A DNA stretch of 18,630 bases from Fragilaria radians (lineage: Eukaryota; Bacillariophyta; Fragilariophyceae; Fragilariales; Fragilariaceae), in the NCBI GenBank assembly GCA_900642245.1, contig CAAAJI010000137.1, forward strand, positions 103,397 through 122,026. Direction: 5' to 3'. The notes below the pieces were generated by a model. That model made no database searches and had not been told where the DNA came from. It was given only the letters and a program-made list of their open reading frames with translations. How positions within the stretch are numbered: the first letter of the stretch is position 1; each line of letters begins with the position of its first letter. The position numbers were made by a program, and so were the translations under genes. Shown piece after piece: positions 8,824 to 17,728 of the stretch.

Positions 8824-11063
8824 TTAATTCTTCGCCGATTTTCCTCCGTTTTTCTTAGACATGTTTGGGTTTTTAAACATTCTTAATTTTGACGGAGTTA
8901 CTTCGAGAAGCTCATCGGCAGCAAGATATTCTACACAAGCATCAAGTGACATCTCGATCGGAGTCACAAGGCCTGTAGTAATGCCCTTGTTGGCGGATCG
9001 CATGTTGGTAAGCTGCTTCAACTTGCAAACATTCACCTCCAAGTCTCCTGGACGTTGATGAATGCCAACAATCATACCCTTGTAGACTTCATCACCGGAA
9101 GATGCCATGAGTTTTCCACGTTCTTGGGCTCCTTCAAGTCCGAATGTTGTGACAACTCCATCAGCAAATGCCAAGAGTGATCCCTTGTCACGCCCTTGAA
9201 TATCTCCCGGAATTCTAGGGCGATAGGAATCAAAGACACTATCCACGATAACAGTTCCGCGAGTTGCGCTCAAGAGAGAGGATCGTAGACCGAGCATACC
9301 TCGTGTGGGAACTAAGTACTTTACAATGCTCATTCCTTCGCCTTCTTCCAATCCCATGTCTTGTAACTCTCCCTTTCGCTGATTCAATAAATCTACGACA
9401 CTTCCAACATATTCCTCTGGCACGCGAATCTCAAGGGCTTCGAATGGTTCTTCTTGTTTTCCTGTTTCTTCATTCTCCTTGAAGATGACTGTGGGAGGAC
9501 CAACTTCAAGTTCAAATCCTTCACGGCGCATGGTCTCAATGAGTACTGTCAAATGGAGTTGACCACGTCCAGAAACTTCAAAGCGATCCGCCGAGTCTGT
9601 TTCTTCTACTACGAGTGCTACATTTCGGTCCAATTCCTTGAACAGACGATTGCGGATCATTCGACTGGTCAATAACTTCCCTTCTCGACCTGCCAAAGGA
9701 GACTTATTCACTCCAATAGTTATCCGCACGGTAGGCTGTTCTACCAAAATTGGAGGCAAAAAGCTTGCGGCATTTAGCCCTCCCTGTTCATTTGTAACAA
9801 GCGTGTCTCCGATTTCAACTCCTTCTACTCCAGCAAACATGACAATTTCCCCGGCCTTGGCTTCGGTGACTTCTTTGTGTCCTAAGTTATCAAACACAAA
9901 GAGATTTCCCAATTTCCCCGTTCTCTTTGGCTTGTCTGGGTGGACGAGCGCCACTGGTTGGCCAGCCTTCAAGGATCCATTGGTAATTCTGGCGATTCCC
10001 ATTTTTCCCTTGAAATTATCATAGTCAATGTTGGAAATAAGCGCTTGAAGAGCATCTGGCTCAAAATTCTCTACTTTAGGAGCATTGATGCTATCAACGA
10101 TGGCATCAAATAATGGACCCATATCATTTTCCAATTTATTCGGATCATTTCCTGCCTTGCCTTGGATACCAGATGCGTACACGATGCGGAAATCAGTTTG
10201 CTCATCGGAGGCACCCAATTCGCAGAAAAGGTCAAATACCTTGTCAACAACGTATTCTGGCCGAGCAGCTGGGCGATCAATTTTATTCACCACAACAAGG
10301 GCCTTCATACCTTTTTGAAGCGCCTTGTCCAAAACGAAGCGAGTTTGAGGTTTGGGACCTTCGACTGAGTCTACAAGTAGCAAAACTCCATCACACATAT
10401 TTAGGACACGTTCTACCTCACCCCTGAAAAAAGACTGATTAGCGTGGATGTCGGATGTCGTAGCCTAAGGTCATAACACGTACCCAAAATCGGCGTGACC
10501 GGGAGTGTCCATGATGTTAATTTTGATACCATTTCGCATGACTGCAAGATTTTTTGCGAGGATGGTAATACCGCGTTCCCTTTCCTGGTCACCACTGTCC
10601 ATCACGCAAACTCCAGCCTCGTTTGCTTGCGTTTCGTCACGAAAGACTCCTGATTGCCTAATCAGGGCATCCACCAGCGTTGTTTTACCATGGTCAACGT
10701 GCGCAATCACTGCTATATTTCTTTGAGGGAATAACGTGAGAAAAATGATAAAACGTAAAGAGAATCTCTAGTAAAATCACCATAGAAGGAGAATCTTGGA
10801 AAACTACAAGCAAGGCTCATAGTTAGTCTCATAACGTACCTGAGCGCAAGATCTGTTGCAACAGGTGCTTCAAGTGTACCCGTCATAGAAAGTGGCGACA
10901 AAATGTTCCGTCCTATTGCTGAAAATTCGTCTTCATGGAGTCCTTGCCTTTGTTGTTTAAAACTAGGAGAGCTGAAAAGAATTGTCGGTGTGAACGTGAA
11001 TCCATTGACAACACTAGCTGCAATGCACGAGATTGTGATTATAGCAGAAGAATGAGAAAACAT
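8824..11063 (-). CDS. typA: TypA/BipA ribosome-associated GTPase, plastid-targeted (two introns)
   Basis: Three exons on the minus strand, 11063-10840, 10720-10484 and 10423-8824, give 686 residues. This translational GTPase binds ribosomes and aids 50S assembly and stress adaptation in bacteria and chloroplasts. ATG 11063 lies in ACCATG; the frame extends upstream only to a GTG. The N-terminus is a signal peptide (FSHSSAIITISCIAASVV) followed by NG|FTFTP, with Phe after the likely cut and a Ser/Lys-rich stretch, as in diatom bipartite plastid leaders. The GTPase domain starts at R75: AHVDHGKTT (81-89, P-loop), RGITI, DTPGHADFGG (spanning exon 2/3) and NKID (200-203). EF-G-like domains and the TypA C-terminal domain follow (GRGQLHLTVLIETMRREGFE, PTRGMLGLRSSLLSATRGT, ITTGLVTPIEMSLDACVEYLAADELLEVTP). 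Core length matches bacterial TypA (about 610) plus the leader. A mitochondrial role is less likely given the leader. Confidence 0.95.
10424..10483 (-). other. TypA intron 2 (60 nt)
   Basis: Minus-strand donor GTACGT (from 10483) and acceptor with a clear pyrimidine tract, CTTTTTTCAG, ending at 10424. Splicing joins GG|G and restores HADFGGEVERVLNMCDG, the expected GTPase G3 region. Its shortness supports small introns elsewhere in this window. Confidence 0.95.
10721..10839 (-). other. TypA intron 1 (119 nt)
   Basis: Minus-strand donor AG|GTACGT (from 10839) and acceptor CTCAAAG ending at 10721. Splicing joins AG|A (Arg75) and yields LALRNIAVIAHVDHGKTT, matching the start of the TypA GTPase domain. 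The intron separates the targeting leader from the GTPase core. Confidence 0.93.
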
Positions 11064-11931
11064 GGTATACTTGGTTTTGGAGGTATTTCCCAAAAATTTA
11101 ATCACCCAAAGTGTGATGAGTGGAAAGAAAAAAGGAGTTTTTCTTCTCGTCACAGAAATATGATTTGTAAAAAGTTCTTCGAATGCAGTGGCGACGGTTG
11201 CTATACAATTACGACTATTTCCAAAGAATACTGGACTCTTGCCTAGTCATACAGGATTTTGAATCTTTCGTCAGATTTGCGATGATGTTACTAGCAAGTG
11301 CGTTTTCGCTTTGCAGATGACCATTCAATTCTGAAAGTTTTTCTAGGGTGATGAAAATGAAATAGAGTTCAAGTTTACCGTACTGAGAATTGAACAGTAG
11401 CAGTGTGTACAGTTGGAGAGAACTAGAGTGTACTTGCAGAAAAAAGGATTTTGGATTTGGGATAGAATCATTTTCAAGAAACCTTTGATGGCGTCAGTGT
11501 TGTTTACTGCATTATTTATGCAATATCAGATATCAGATGCTATAGTGGTCATCGGATCATCCTGATAATCTTTTATTAGTACCTTCAGTACACAAATGTC
11601 ATTGTCCCAAAAATGCAATCGTGAAAACATGAAGGTAACGCTGCAAAACTTTTATGGCATTGCTTTGATGTGGTAAAAAGGACATTCACTGCATAAATCT
11701 CCATTTAACTTAGCACCAAAATTCGATCAGCTTACATTATCTGATTTAAATGTAAAAAAAATTTGGAAAGAAAAATGTTTACATCCTAGTTTAAGTATCA
11801 TATTCAATCCCACATCATCTATTGATTAAGGCTCACTAAACTTGGATTGAAAGTTTAACTGATAACACTATTCTCATGATATTTCTTTCTCGAGGAATTT
11901 CAAGTTCTCTTGTCAGATTGTTGATCGAAAT

Positions 11932-11958
11932 TAGACAGCCCATTATTGTGGCTGTCTA
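11932..11958. repeat. Perfect 9-bp hairpin
   Basis: TAGACAGCC (11932-11940) pairs with GGCTGTCTA (11950-11958) across the 9-nt loop CATTATTGT. It lies in gene-poor DNA about 870 nt upstream of the TypA start. It could be part of a small RNA, a transposon-end relic or chance. Confidence 0.6.
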
Positions 11959-13237
11959 TCATATTTGAATTCATCCTATCAAAAGATTTGATCAATTTCA
12001 TTGATCTAAAGCTGCAAAGAGTTCTACATAGCAGAAAAACGTCGGTATGGATAGCTTCAGATGAATGATAAAATAGACTTGACAAATTCTTAAAAGGCAA
12101 TAAAAAGTACTTTCACGGTTTGCTTTATAAGCAAAAAGTAAGATAATTCCAGATAGATGACATTAAGGCTATGTTTTGAGGACATTAAACATTCTAGTGA
12201 TGATTGAATCCTGAGAAGCTTGAAAAAAATAAAACAAGATTGAAGATCTATCCATTATGAAAAACAAATATAATCACCCACCTTCCGAGATCCAAATGGG
12301 AAAGCATATTTACTTTCAAGGACACAATGTATAGCTTTCCCAATAAACCGACAAAGCTATCCTGCCAAATAAAGATTTATTTGTGATCGTTTTTCTTTCA
12401 GATTTACAGTTGTATTAGTTTAGCTTGATTTCTTGATGAAGCGTAACGCTATAGCATATATAATTCTTCCAATTCCATCAAATCCTTTACTTTCAAGAGG
12501 AATTCATACGTTTTGCCTTAAATTCTGTCCAAGGAAACAGAGGAAGATAAATTTGAATATCTGTGTTCAACTTTATTTCTTTGAATTTTGGGTGGTATCA
12601 CACAAGAACAGAAACTTGTAAATCAGCTCATAATGATGTCTAAACATATTGTTACGGGACTATCACCGGAACTGGATAACTTTTTTTCCAGTTGAAATAT
12701 CTTGTTGCTTTAGACTATATACGCTACCCTTGGCCCATCTAAGTGGTCTTTAAATTTGGTAATTTGGTCCAGACCCAGAATCAATGCTGTCTAAGTTTAA
12801 ATTTCATCTTCAACACTTTTCAATAGCGTCTTTATGTATATGTAACCACTTTTTGGAACTCAAGCTGTGCAAGCACCATTGAAAACTGTACTGCAGCATC
12901 ACATGGTGCCTACCTTTTAAAGATTTGTTCAAGTTCAATTTGCAACCTTACTTCACGAATCAGAGGTTGAAATCAATGTGTCATGGGTTCCAGTCGTTGT
13001 CTATATTTTTGAGTTATTTTTAGAAGGCCCTCATTGTTCAATGTAGACTGTAAGAGCTTTAAAGGCAAAGTTCTAGCGAAGACCACTTTTTAGGACACGA
13101 TCATGATGCTCTTATGGCGGAGAAAGTTGTTTCAAGTATGATATGTTAGGCTTAGAGGAAAGTTACATGGTATCCATCCCCTGCTATTGATGTGAGAAAT
13201 GTCTTTCACTTATGCTTTTTTCTTTGATACTATTCTC

Positions 13238-13256
13238 TTGGCAATTTGATTGCCAA
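13238..13256. repeat. Perfect 8-bp hairpin with 3-nt loop
   Basis: TTGGCAAT (13238-13245), loop TTG, ATTGCCAA (13249-13256). This compact palindrome lies about 1 kb upstream of the 14247 gene. It could be a binding site for a dimeric regulator or a cruciform-forming site; the sequence alone shows only the symmetry. Confidence 0.6.
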
Positions 13257-14246
13257 TAGTCCATTCAGCACTCATTTTAGACATTGTTTGAGAGTGTAGA
13301 CTTTTCAAATTTCCCAATTCAAATATAGTGTTGTATTTCTTCAATTGCACTATTTTTAAATGATTTACTCTAATTTCATGTAGATAGAAAAGAAAGGATG
13401 TCCTTTGTAGTTGTCTGTTGATTTCACTTATTTAAAAATGAAGCAATGGATAGGAAAGATAGAGATCAAAGAAAGGATTATTGTTTAAGCTTGTTTGTAA
13501 AATTACGAGCATTCAGTTTTGTCTTAGGCATTAAAGGTTGACAGTTCAGATTGTTAAAAGGATGAGCTAAACTTAAATAGTCATGAAATGGGTCGAAGGA
13601 ATTTCCGTTTGAGGTGAGGGAATTCCCCTAGGCATTTCGAGCCGTTGAAAATTGGTATTTGCTGTTAATGCTTCAACAGTAACGGTTTCCAAAAATCATC
13701 TAATCAGATGGATCAATTGCGAGACACCGGATAACATCCACGTACGAGGGGGTAAACTTGAAGTTGTTTCAGTGTCATCGACGAACGTTTTCCTGTACTG
13801 TCTGTAGTAGACATTGTTTCCGAAAGAATCGATGTAATCGAGACATGTCTCCCCCCCCACAACACAAATCCTTGGAAAAAAGTTCTACTCAATTGTTTGG
13901 CGACGAAAGGTGTTGTGAAAAAAAGGTAACGGAAGTAAGTCACCAATAGTTCCCACGATCTAAAGTAGGTTCTCATACCCACAAGCACAAGGGGGGTGTT
14001 TTGTTGTTTGTCTTGAATGGAGAGTCCAAACAGAATTCTGTAGAAAATCCCATCTGGTCATATCTGTCCTTTAATTTGCACCTTAGCCTGCTACCTTCGT
14101 TAGTTGGATTCGAGTTGTTGGTGGCTCCTTTGGCCACGAATAGTTTATATTCAGTTTGTATTGAGGTGGTAGGAGGAGGAGGTGGCGGTGATTCGAATAA
14201 TTGTAGTTGTGTTGTCAAACGAATAAACTGTTTTAATTAACTGATT

Positions 14247-16250
14247 ATGGGGCTATCATTATCACTGCCCCTTCCAGTTTCAGTGTACGATGTTCTAGAA
14301 CGTGCCATAGGAATTTGGATAGGAGGCTCCTTGGTGGCTATTGCCTTGTCAGATGCTGGATGGAGAAGGTGGATGCGCAAGGCAAGGGAAAGGAACGTCT
14401 CTTCTTTAGCGTCGCCTGCAGCGGACGAGCCTATTTACGTCACTGATGACCACAGGCTAGTTTATCGTAACGATTTGAAATCAGACGAATTGATTGCTGA
14501 TGATATCGATAGTCATCCCGAAGGTCCTATCAGTGACAAAGTTGAGGATGAACGAGTTACATACCAGGGTTTCCAAAATGTTTCGATTTCGGACAACGAT
14601 ACAAATACTGCGAAGCCAATCTTTATTCATGATGCATCGGCTTTCGAGAGTGCCAATAGTATCATGACTGGAGTCATCCTAACTTCTGGACCTAATTCTA
14701 GCATTCACTCGCAAAGTCTACTTTCGGGGAACATCCCAACGACCGATAATGAGGATTCCCGTTTGAATGTGGAAAGCCATGAAGCACTACGAGACAGTGA
14801 TCACCAAGAAATCGACATTACATGGGATATGGAAATTGGCAAGTCCTTTATATATGTTCTTCCAGTCATCGAAGAAGGTTCAGAGAGTAGTGTATGTGAC
14901 TCCGAGCTAGACAATGATTTGGAAAAACAAATGATTGAGGATCCGCAGGAATTAATGTCCTCAGGTAAACGACACGGTGTCTACCAAGATGTGTCGATGA
15001 ATTTACGTAACTCGAATCTTGATCCAGAAGATCCTCAGTCATTATCGATTATTGAAAGTTCTTACGCCTCGCAACAAGATGTTCTGATGACATTCAGCGA
15101 TTCAAGGATTGACCAAGAACAGCATGCAGCCTTTGGAGATAATCAATGTAACTATCTACAAGACACTACGGTTTCAATATGTGAACTAAACGTATGCCAA
15201 GAAGTTCAGGCATCAGAGACAGCGGGAAGCGACGGTTTGAAGCATGAGAAATCAGTTACTTTAAGTGACGAGAGCACTGAACTAAATTACACCTCACCAT
15301 CGGTAGATACGTGTATTGCTGATCAGAAAGTTGTCGATAATTCCAATTTGGACGACCTAGAAACTCAGATACTGTCGAAGCAGGAAAGCGGTAACTATCA
15401 GCATGACAAACCAGTTACTTTACAATACTCCAATAATTGTTTAGACTCGAAGACATTGTCGGTAACATTTTATGACTCAAAGATGGACCTGGAACGCCCT
15501 GATACATCTTTATCAAAAGAATGTTTTGGTTTTCAGGAAACACCAGCAGACGTTTTAGGTGACTCAAAGATGGAGATCGAACAACCTGAATTACATTCTG
15601 TACATGAAAGTTTTGACTTGAAGACAGACGTTGCAAGTAATCTAAAGGACTCGAAGGGGTCTCTAGATATGGACTCAGATGACCCACAGTCTTTAGTCGA
15701 TGATTGGTGTCATTGTCAACAAGACGTCCTTGCAGAACGTGTTGCGTTGGCTTCACGGAACGAACTTTTGGAGATGGGTGAATCGTTATTCGTTTTGGGT
15801 GAAATGTTGCAATCCGTAGGAAAGCGACATGACGCCCTACAAGCTCTAGAACGAGCTGCCTTTATCCAAAAGAGCGCAGCGAAGCAAACCATTATGTCAC
15901 TCGCTTGTCTTCAACGGCAATTGGGAAATTACCATCGTGATCGAGGTAATGACTACTTATCTATCATACTGGTGGGAGCTGCCGAATTGCTGGAATCGAA
16001 GCCAAATCCCTCATGTTTGAAAGTTTGTACCAAAATCCTCGACGCGTACCAGCGTCATCATTACGCGCAATATCCCGAACTCGAGACAGAGCTTAAAGCT
16101 CTTCAAGAGAATATGATACAAATACGGCAAGATGCCCTGCCGATAGCTCAGACATTGAGAGAACAAGCTCAATGTTACGCCCATCAACGCCGAGAAGGAG
16201 AGCTTGAGAACATCGAAGGGTCACGGAATGTGAATACCGCATCTCCATGA
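14247..16250 (+). CDS. Unrecognised membrane-anchored protein with 30-residue repeats and TPR-like C-terminus
   Basis: Intronless frame of 667 residues from ATG 14247 (ATTATGG); the stop-free frame just upstream has no ATG and ends at 14240. Residues about 15-34 (VLERAIGIWIGGSLVAIALS) form a membrane anchor followed by basic residues (RRWMRKARER), suggesting the N-terminus is anchored and the rest cytosolic. Residues 35-240 are acidic and low in structure. Residues 246-490 carry about eight degenerate repeats of 28-32 residues, with a Q-D or H-D/E-K start, a beta-like run and a D-S-x-h-D-x-E core (FSDSRIDQE, FYDSKMDLE, LGDSKMEIE). From about 495 the protein is helical and TPR-like (ELLEMGESLFVLGEMLQSVGK, HDALQALERAAFIQKSA). 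TPRs usually bind proteins, so an adaptor role is possible, but this is inference. It converges on the methyltransferase gene, 164 nt apart. Confidence 0.82.
   Translation: MGLSLSLPLPVSVYDVLERAIGIWIGGSLVAIALSDAGWRRWMRKARERNVSSLASPAADEPIYVTDDHRLVYRNDLKSDELIADDIDSHPEGPISDKVEDERVTYQGFQNVSISDNDTNTAKPIFIHDASAFESANSIMTGVILTSGPNSSIHSQSLLSGNIPTTDNEDSRLNVESHEALRDSDHQEIDITWDMEIGKSFIYVLPVIEEGSESSVCDSELDNDLEKQMIEDPQELMSSGKRHGVYQDVSMNLRNSNLDPEDPQSLSIIESSYASQQDVLMTFSDSRIDQEQHAAFGDNQCNYLQDTTVSICELNVCQEVQASETAGSDGLKHEKSVTLSDESTELNYTSPSVDTCIADQKVVDNSNLDDLETQILSKQESGNYQHDKPVTLQYSNNCLDSKTLSVTFYDSKMDLERPDTSLSKECFGFQETPADVLGDSKMEIEQPELHSVHESFDLKTDVASNLKDSKGSLDMDSDDPQSLVDDWCHCQQDVLAERVALASRNELLEMGESLFVLGEMLQSVGKRHDALQALERAAFIQKSAAKQTIMSLACLQRQLGNYHRDRGNDYLSIILVGAAELLESKPNPSCLKVCTKILDAYQRHHYAQYPELETELKALQENMIQIRQDALPIAQTLREQAQCYAHQRREGELENIEGSRNVNTASP
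14982..15720 (+). repeat. Array of degenerate 90-nt coding repeats
   Basis: Internal repeats of the 14247 gene, seen best in protein. Unit starts fall near residues 246, 276, 305, 333, about 360, 386, about 405, 430, 459 and 491, a spacing of about 28-32. DNA identity survives in places: GACTCAAAGATGGA occurs at both 15474 and 15561, with a GGACTCGAAGG variant near 15649. The first and last units both contain DPQSL. A weaker earlier unit (VCDSELDNDLEKQMIEDPQEL) precedes 246. The amino acids are conserved more clearly than the bases, suggesting an old duplication under some selection. Confidence 0.7.
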
Positions 16251-16321
16251 CATTGACTGGAAATTCGTTGAAGAAGAGAATGTCAAAGAAATAACGATTG
16301 TGAAAGAAAATGAATTTTTGT

Positions 16322-16344
16322 GAGGTGAGAACGTGATTCACCTC
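16322..16344. repeat. Hairpin between convergent genes
   Basis: GAGGTGA (16322-16328) pairs with TCACCTC (16338-16344) around a 9-nt loop, in the 164-nt gap between the 14247 gene stop and the methyltransferase stop. The gap must hold both 3' ends, so a structure here may sit in one or both 3' UTRs. No function is shown. Confidence 0.5.
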
Positions 16345-16414
16345 TCTACATTTAAGTAGATTATTGTTGAGAAGTAAATTTTATTTCATTAGCATGTGAT
16401 CGTAAGTCAACAGT

Positions 16415-17728
16415 CTACCAAGATCGTTCGAGTGAACATCGTTGGCGTGCATAGTCGAACAGTATCACAGAACCACAAACTGCTGCATTTAAACTTTCAA
16501 TTCCAGCTTCCATTGGGACGTGTATAGGACAGATGTCACCATTAGAGATTGCTTTTCGTATATCATCACTTAGACCATTTCCTTCACTTCCAATAATTAA
16601 TGCCACGACTGTAGATATCGAGTCTTTCCATGACACATCGTAGTATGGTATTGATACTATACTACTGCCTGAATGAGAAGCATCCTCCATGGACGCAGCA
16701 TAAATGATGGGTTTTGTTGATGTAGATTGAGTTTCAGATTCTTCATTATGGCATAATTCTTTGACTGTTAAATCTTGTAATTCCTTTTGAATATCTTGCC
16801 ATGATGAGATCCCTGTCTGTTGCACGAATGGCAATTGAAACGTTGTACCCATAGCACTTCGTAGCGTCTTGGGACTCCAAACATCAGCACAACCGGGTAA
16901 GAGCCAAACACCGGCAGCGCCGATAGCCAACGACGATCGCAATAAGGTCCCCACATTTCCCGGATCCGACACACCATCGAGGATTAAATGCATTTGTGGA
17001 AATGATTTTTTACCTGAAGTAGAAGGATGAATCGACAACGATGATGGAATATCCACCAGCGCAACAATTCCCTGAGGTGTGGTAGTATCAGATATGGCAT
17101 TCAAAACTTCGGGAGTACCTAGTACTAGGTGAAATGTGGATTCATTGGATGGTTCTAAACTTTCAGCATTCCTATGGTTCGAATTCGACCGAAGCTTTTG
17201 CTGATAGGACAATACGAGGTCAATCCATTCGGGTCTTTCGGTAGAAACAATGACTTGTCGTACCAACGAACGAGTATTGACGTTTTCCAGCATATCCAAG
17301 ATAATGCGCGGTCCCTCGACCACTGTTTGAGACAATTCCACCCGCTTCTTTCGTTTCGTTAGAAGACTTTGGAAATTCTTGACTGTAGTAGACTTTGACG
17401 AGGAAATTATATCCAGCCTGAAGCTTCGGTTGGCATGAGAATGAAGTATATAGTTGTTTTGATTATTATCATTCTTAAGGCTGCTGCTGCTGCTCCTGAA
17501 ATATCTCTTATAAGGACGACGGGAGAGAGTATTAAAAGGGTGGCATTGTTGGTTATCTCTTAGGCCAATATTCCATTGAATTCTGTTAGGAGGCGAAATT
17601 ATCATGGCTGTAATCTTGACTGTCTTGAAGCAATTCATGATGAATAGAAGAAGTATTGTAAATGGGCAAGAGAAATTGACGAAAGGAACTATCATGTCAA
17701 ATTGTAAGTTAGTGTTGGAAAATTGCAT
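16415..17728 (-). CDS. SpoU/TrmH-family RNA 2'-O-ribose methyltransferase
   Basis: SPOUT-class methyltransferase that moves a methyl group from S-adenosylmethionine to a ribose 2'-OH, probably in organellar rRNA. From ATG 17728 it encodes 437 residues. An L30e-like substrate-binding part (ELSQTVVEGPRIILDML) is followed by the three family motifs: LILDGVSDPGNVGTLLRSSL (near 247, catalytic Asn and Arg), ALIIGSEGNGLSDD (near 373) and VPMEAGIESLNAAVCGSVIL (near 405), the last two forming the knotted SAM site. All look intact. The N-terminal 100 residues are basic and Ser-rich with a five-Ser run, fitting an organelle presequence. The start is uncertain: 17728 has a poor context; ATGs at 17695 (hydrophobic leader MIVPFVNFS) and 17638 (MNCFKTVKITAM, mitochondrial-like) are alternatives. 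MRM3-type mitochondrial or a plastid rRNA methylase are both possible. Confidence 0.9.
   Translation of the reverse strand: MQFSNTNLQFDMIVPFVNFSCPFTILLLFIMNCFKTVKITAMIISPPNRIQWNIGLRDNQQCHPFNTLSRRPYKRYFRSSSSSLKNDNNQNNYILHSHANRSFRLDIISSSKSTTVKNFQSLLTKRKKRVELSQTVVEGPRIILDMLENVNTRSLVRQVIVSTERPEWIDLVLSYQQKLRSNSNHRNAESLEPSNESTFHLVLGTPEVLNAISDTTTPQGIVALVDIPSSLSIHPSTSGKKSFPQMHLILDGVSDPGNVGTLLRSSLAIGAAGVWLLPGCADVWSPKTLRSAMGTTFQLPFVQQTGISSWQDIQKELQDLTVKELCHNEESETQSTSTKPIIYAASMEDASHSGSSIVSIPYYDVSWKDSISTVVALIIGSEGNGLSDDIRKAISNGDICPIHVPMEAGIESLNAAVCGSVILFDYARQRCSLERSW
17480..17494 (-). repeat. (AGC)5 trinucleotide run coding poly-Ser
   Basis: Five GCT units on the plus strand read as AGC x5, five serines, in the minus-strand methyltransferase leader (RSSSSSLKN). 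It lies outside the catalytic domain, so length variation would probably be tolerated. Confidence 0.85.

Larger units (their letters stand above)
11064..14246. other. Gene-poor 3.2-kb divergent region
   Basis: AT-rich DNA between the TypA start (-) and the 14247 gene (+). The open frames are short, mostly open with TTG or GTG, and match nothing I know. It must contain both promoters. I see two perfect hairpins (11932-11958 and 13238-13256), homopolymer C and G runs (a C8 run near 13851-13858, G6 near 13991), and a GGA/GGT-rich purine stretch just upstream of the 14247 gene (about 14168-14190). No tRNA, rRNA, CRISPR-like array or transposon gene was recognised. Confidence 0.5.

Noticed and set aside
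11064..11153. N-terminal extension of TypA upstream of ATG 11063
   Set aside because: The extended frame opens with GTG, and the signal peptide starts cleanly at ATG 11063 in a good context.
11900..12100. 66-codon open frame on the minus strand
   Set aside because: Opens with TTG, no family resemblance; one short Ser-rich frame is expected by chance.
13713..13988. 91-codon minus-strand open frame, divergent from the 14247 gene
   Set aside because: Opens with GTG; from the internal ATG at 13976 it is 87 residues, aromatic and unrecognised. A small gene cannot be ruled out but has no support.
14001..14240. Open frame directly upstream of the 14247 gene, possible extension or upstream ORF
   Set aside because: No ATG in frame, and it ends in a stop at 14238-14240 before the ATG at 14247; it contains a Gly run from GGA/GGT repeats.
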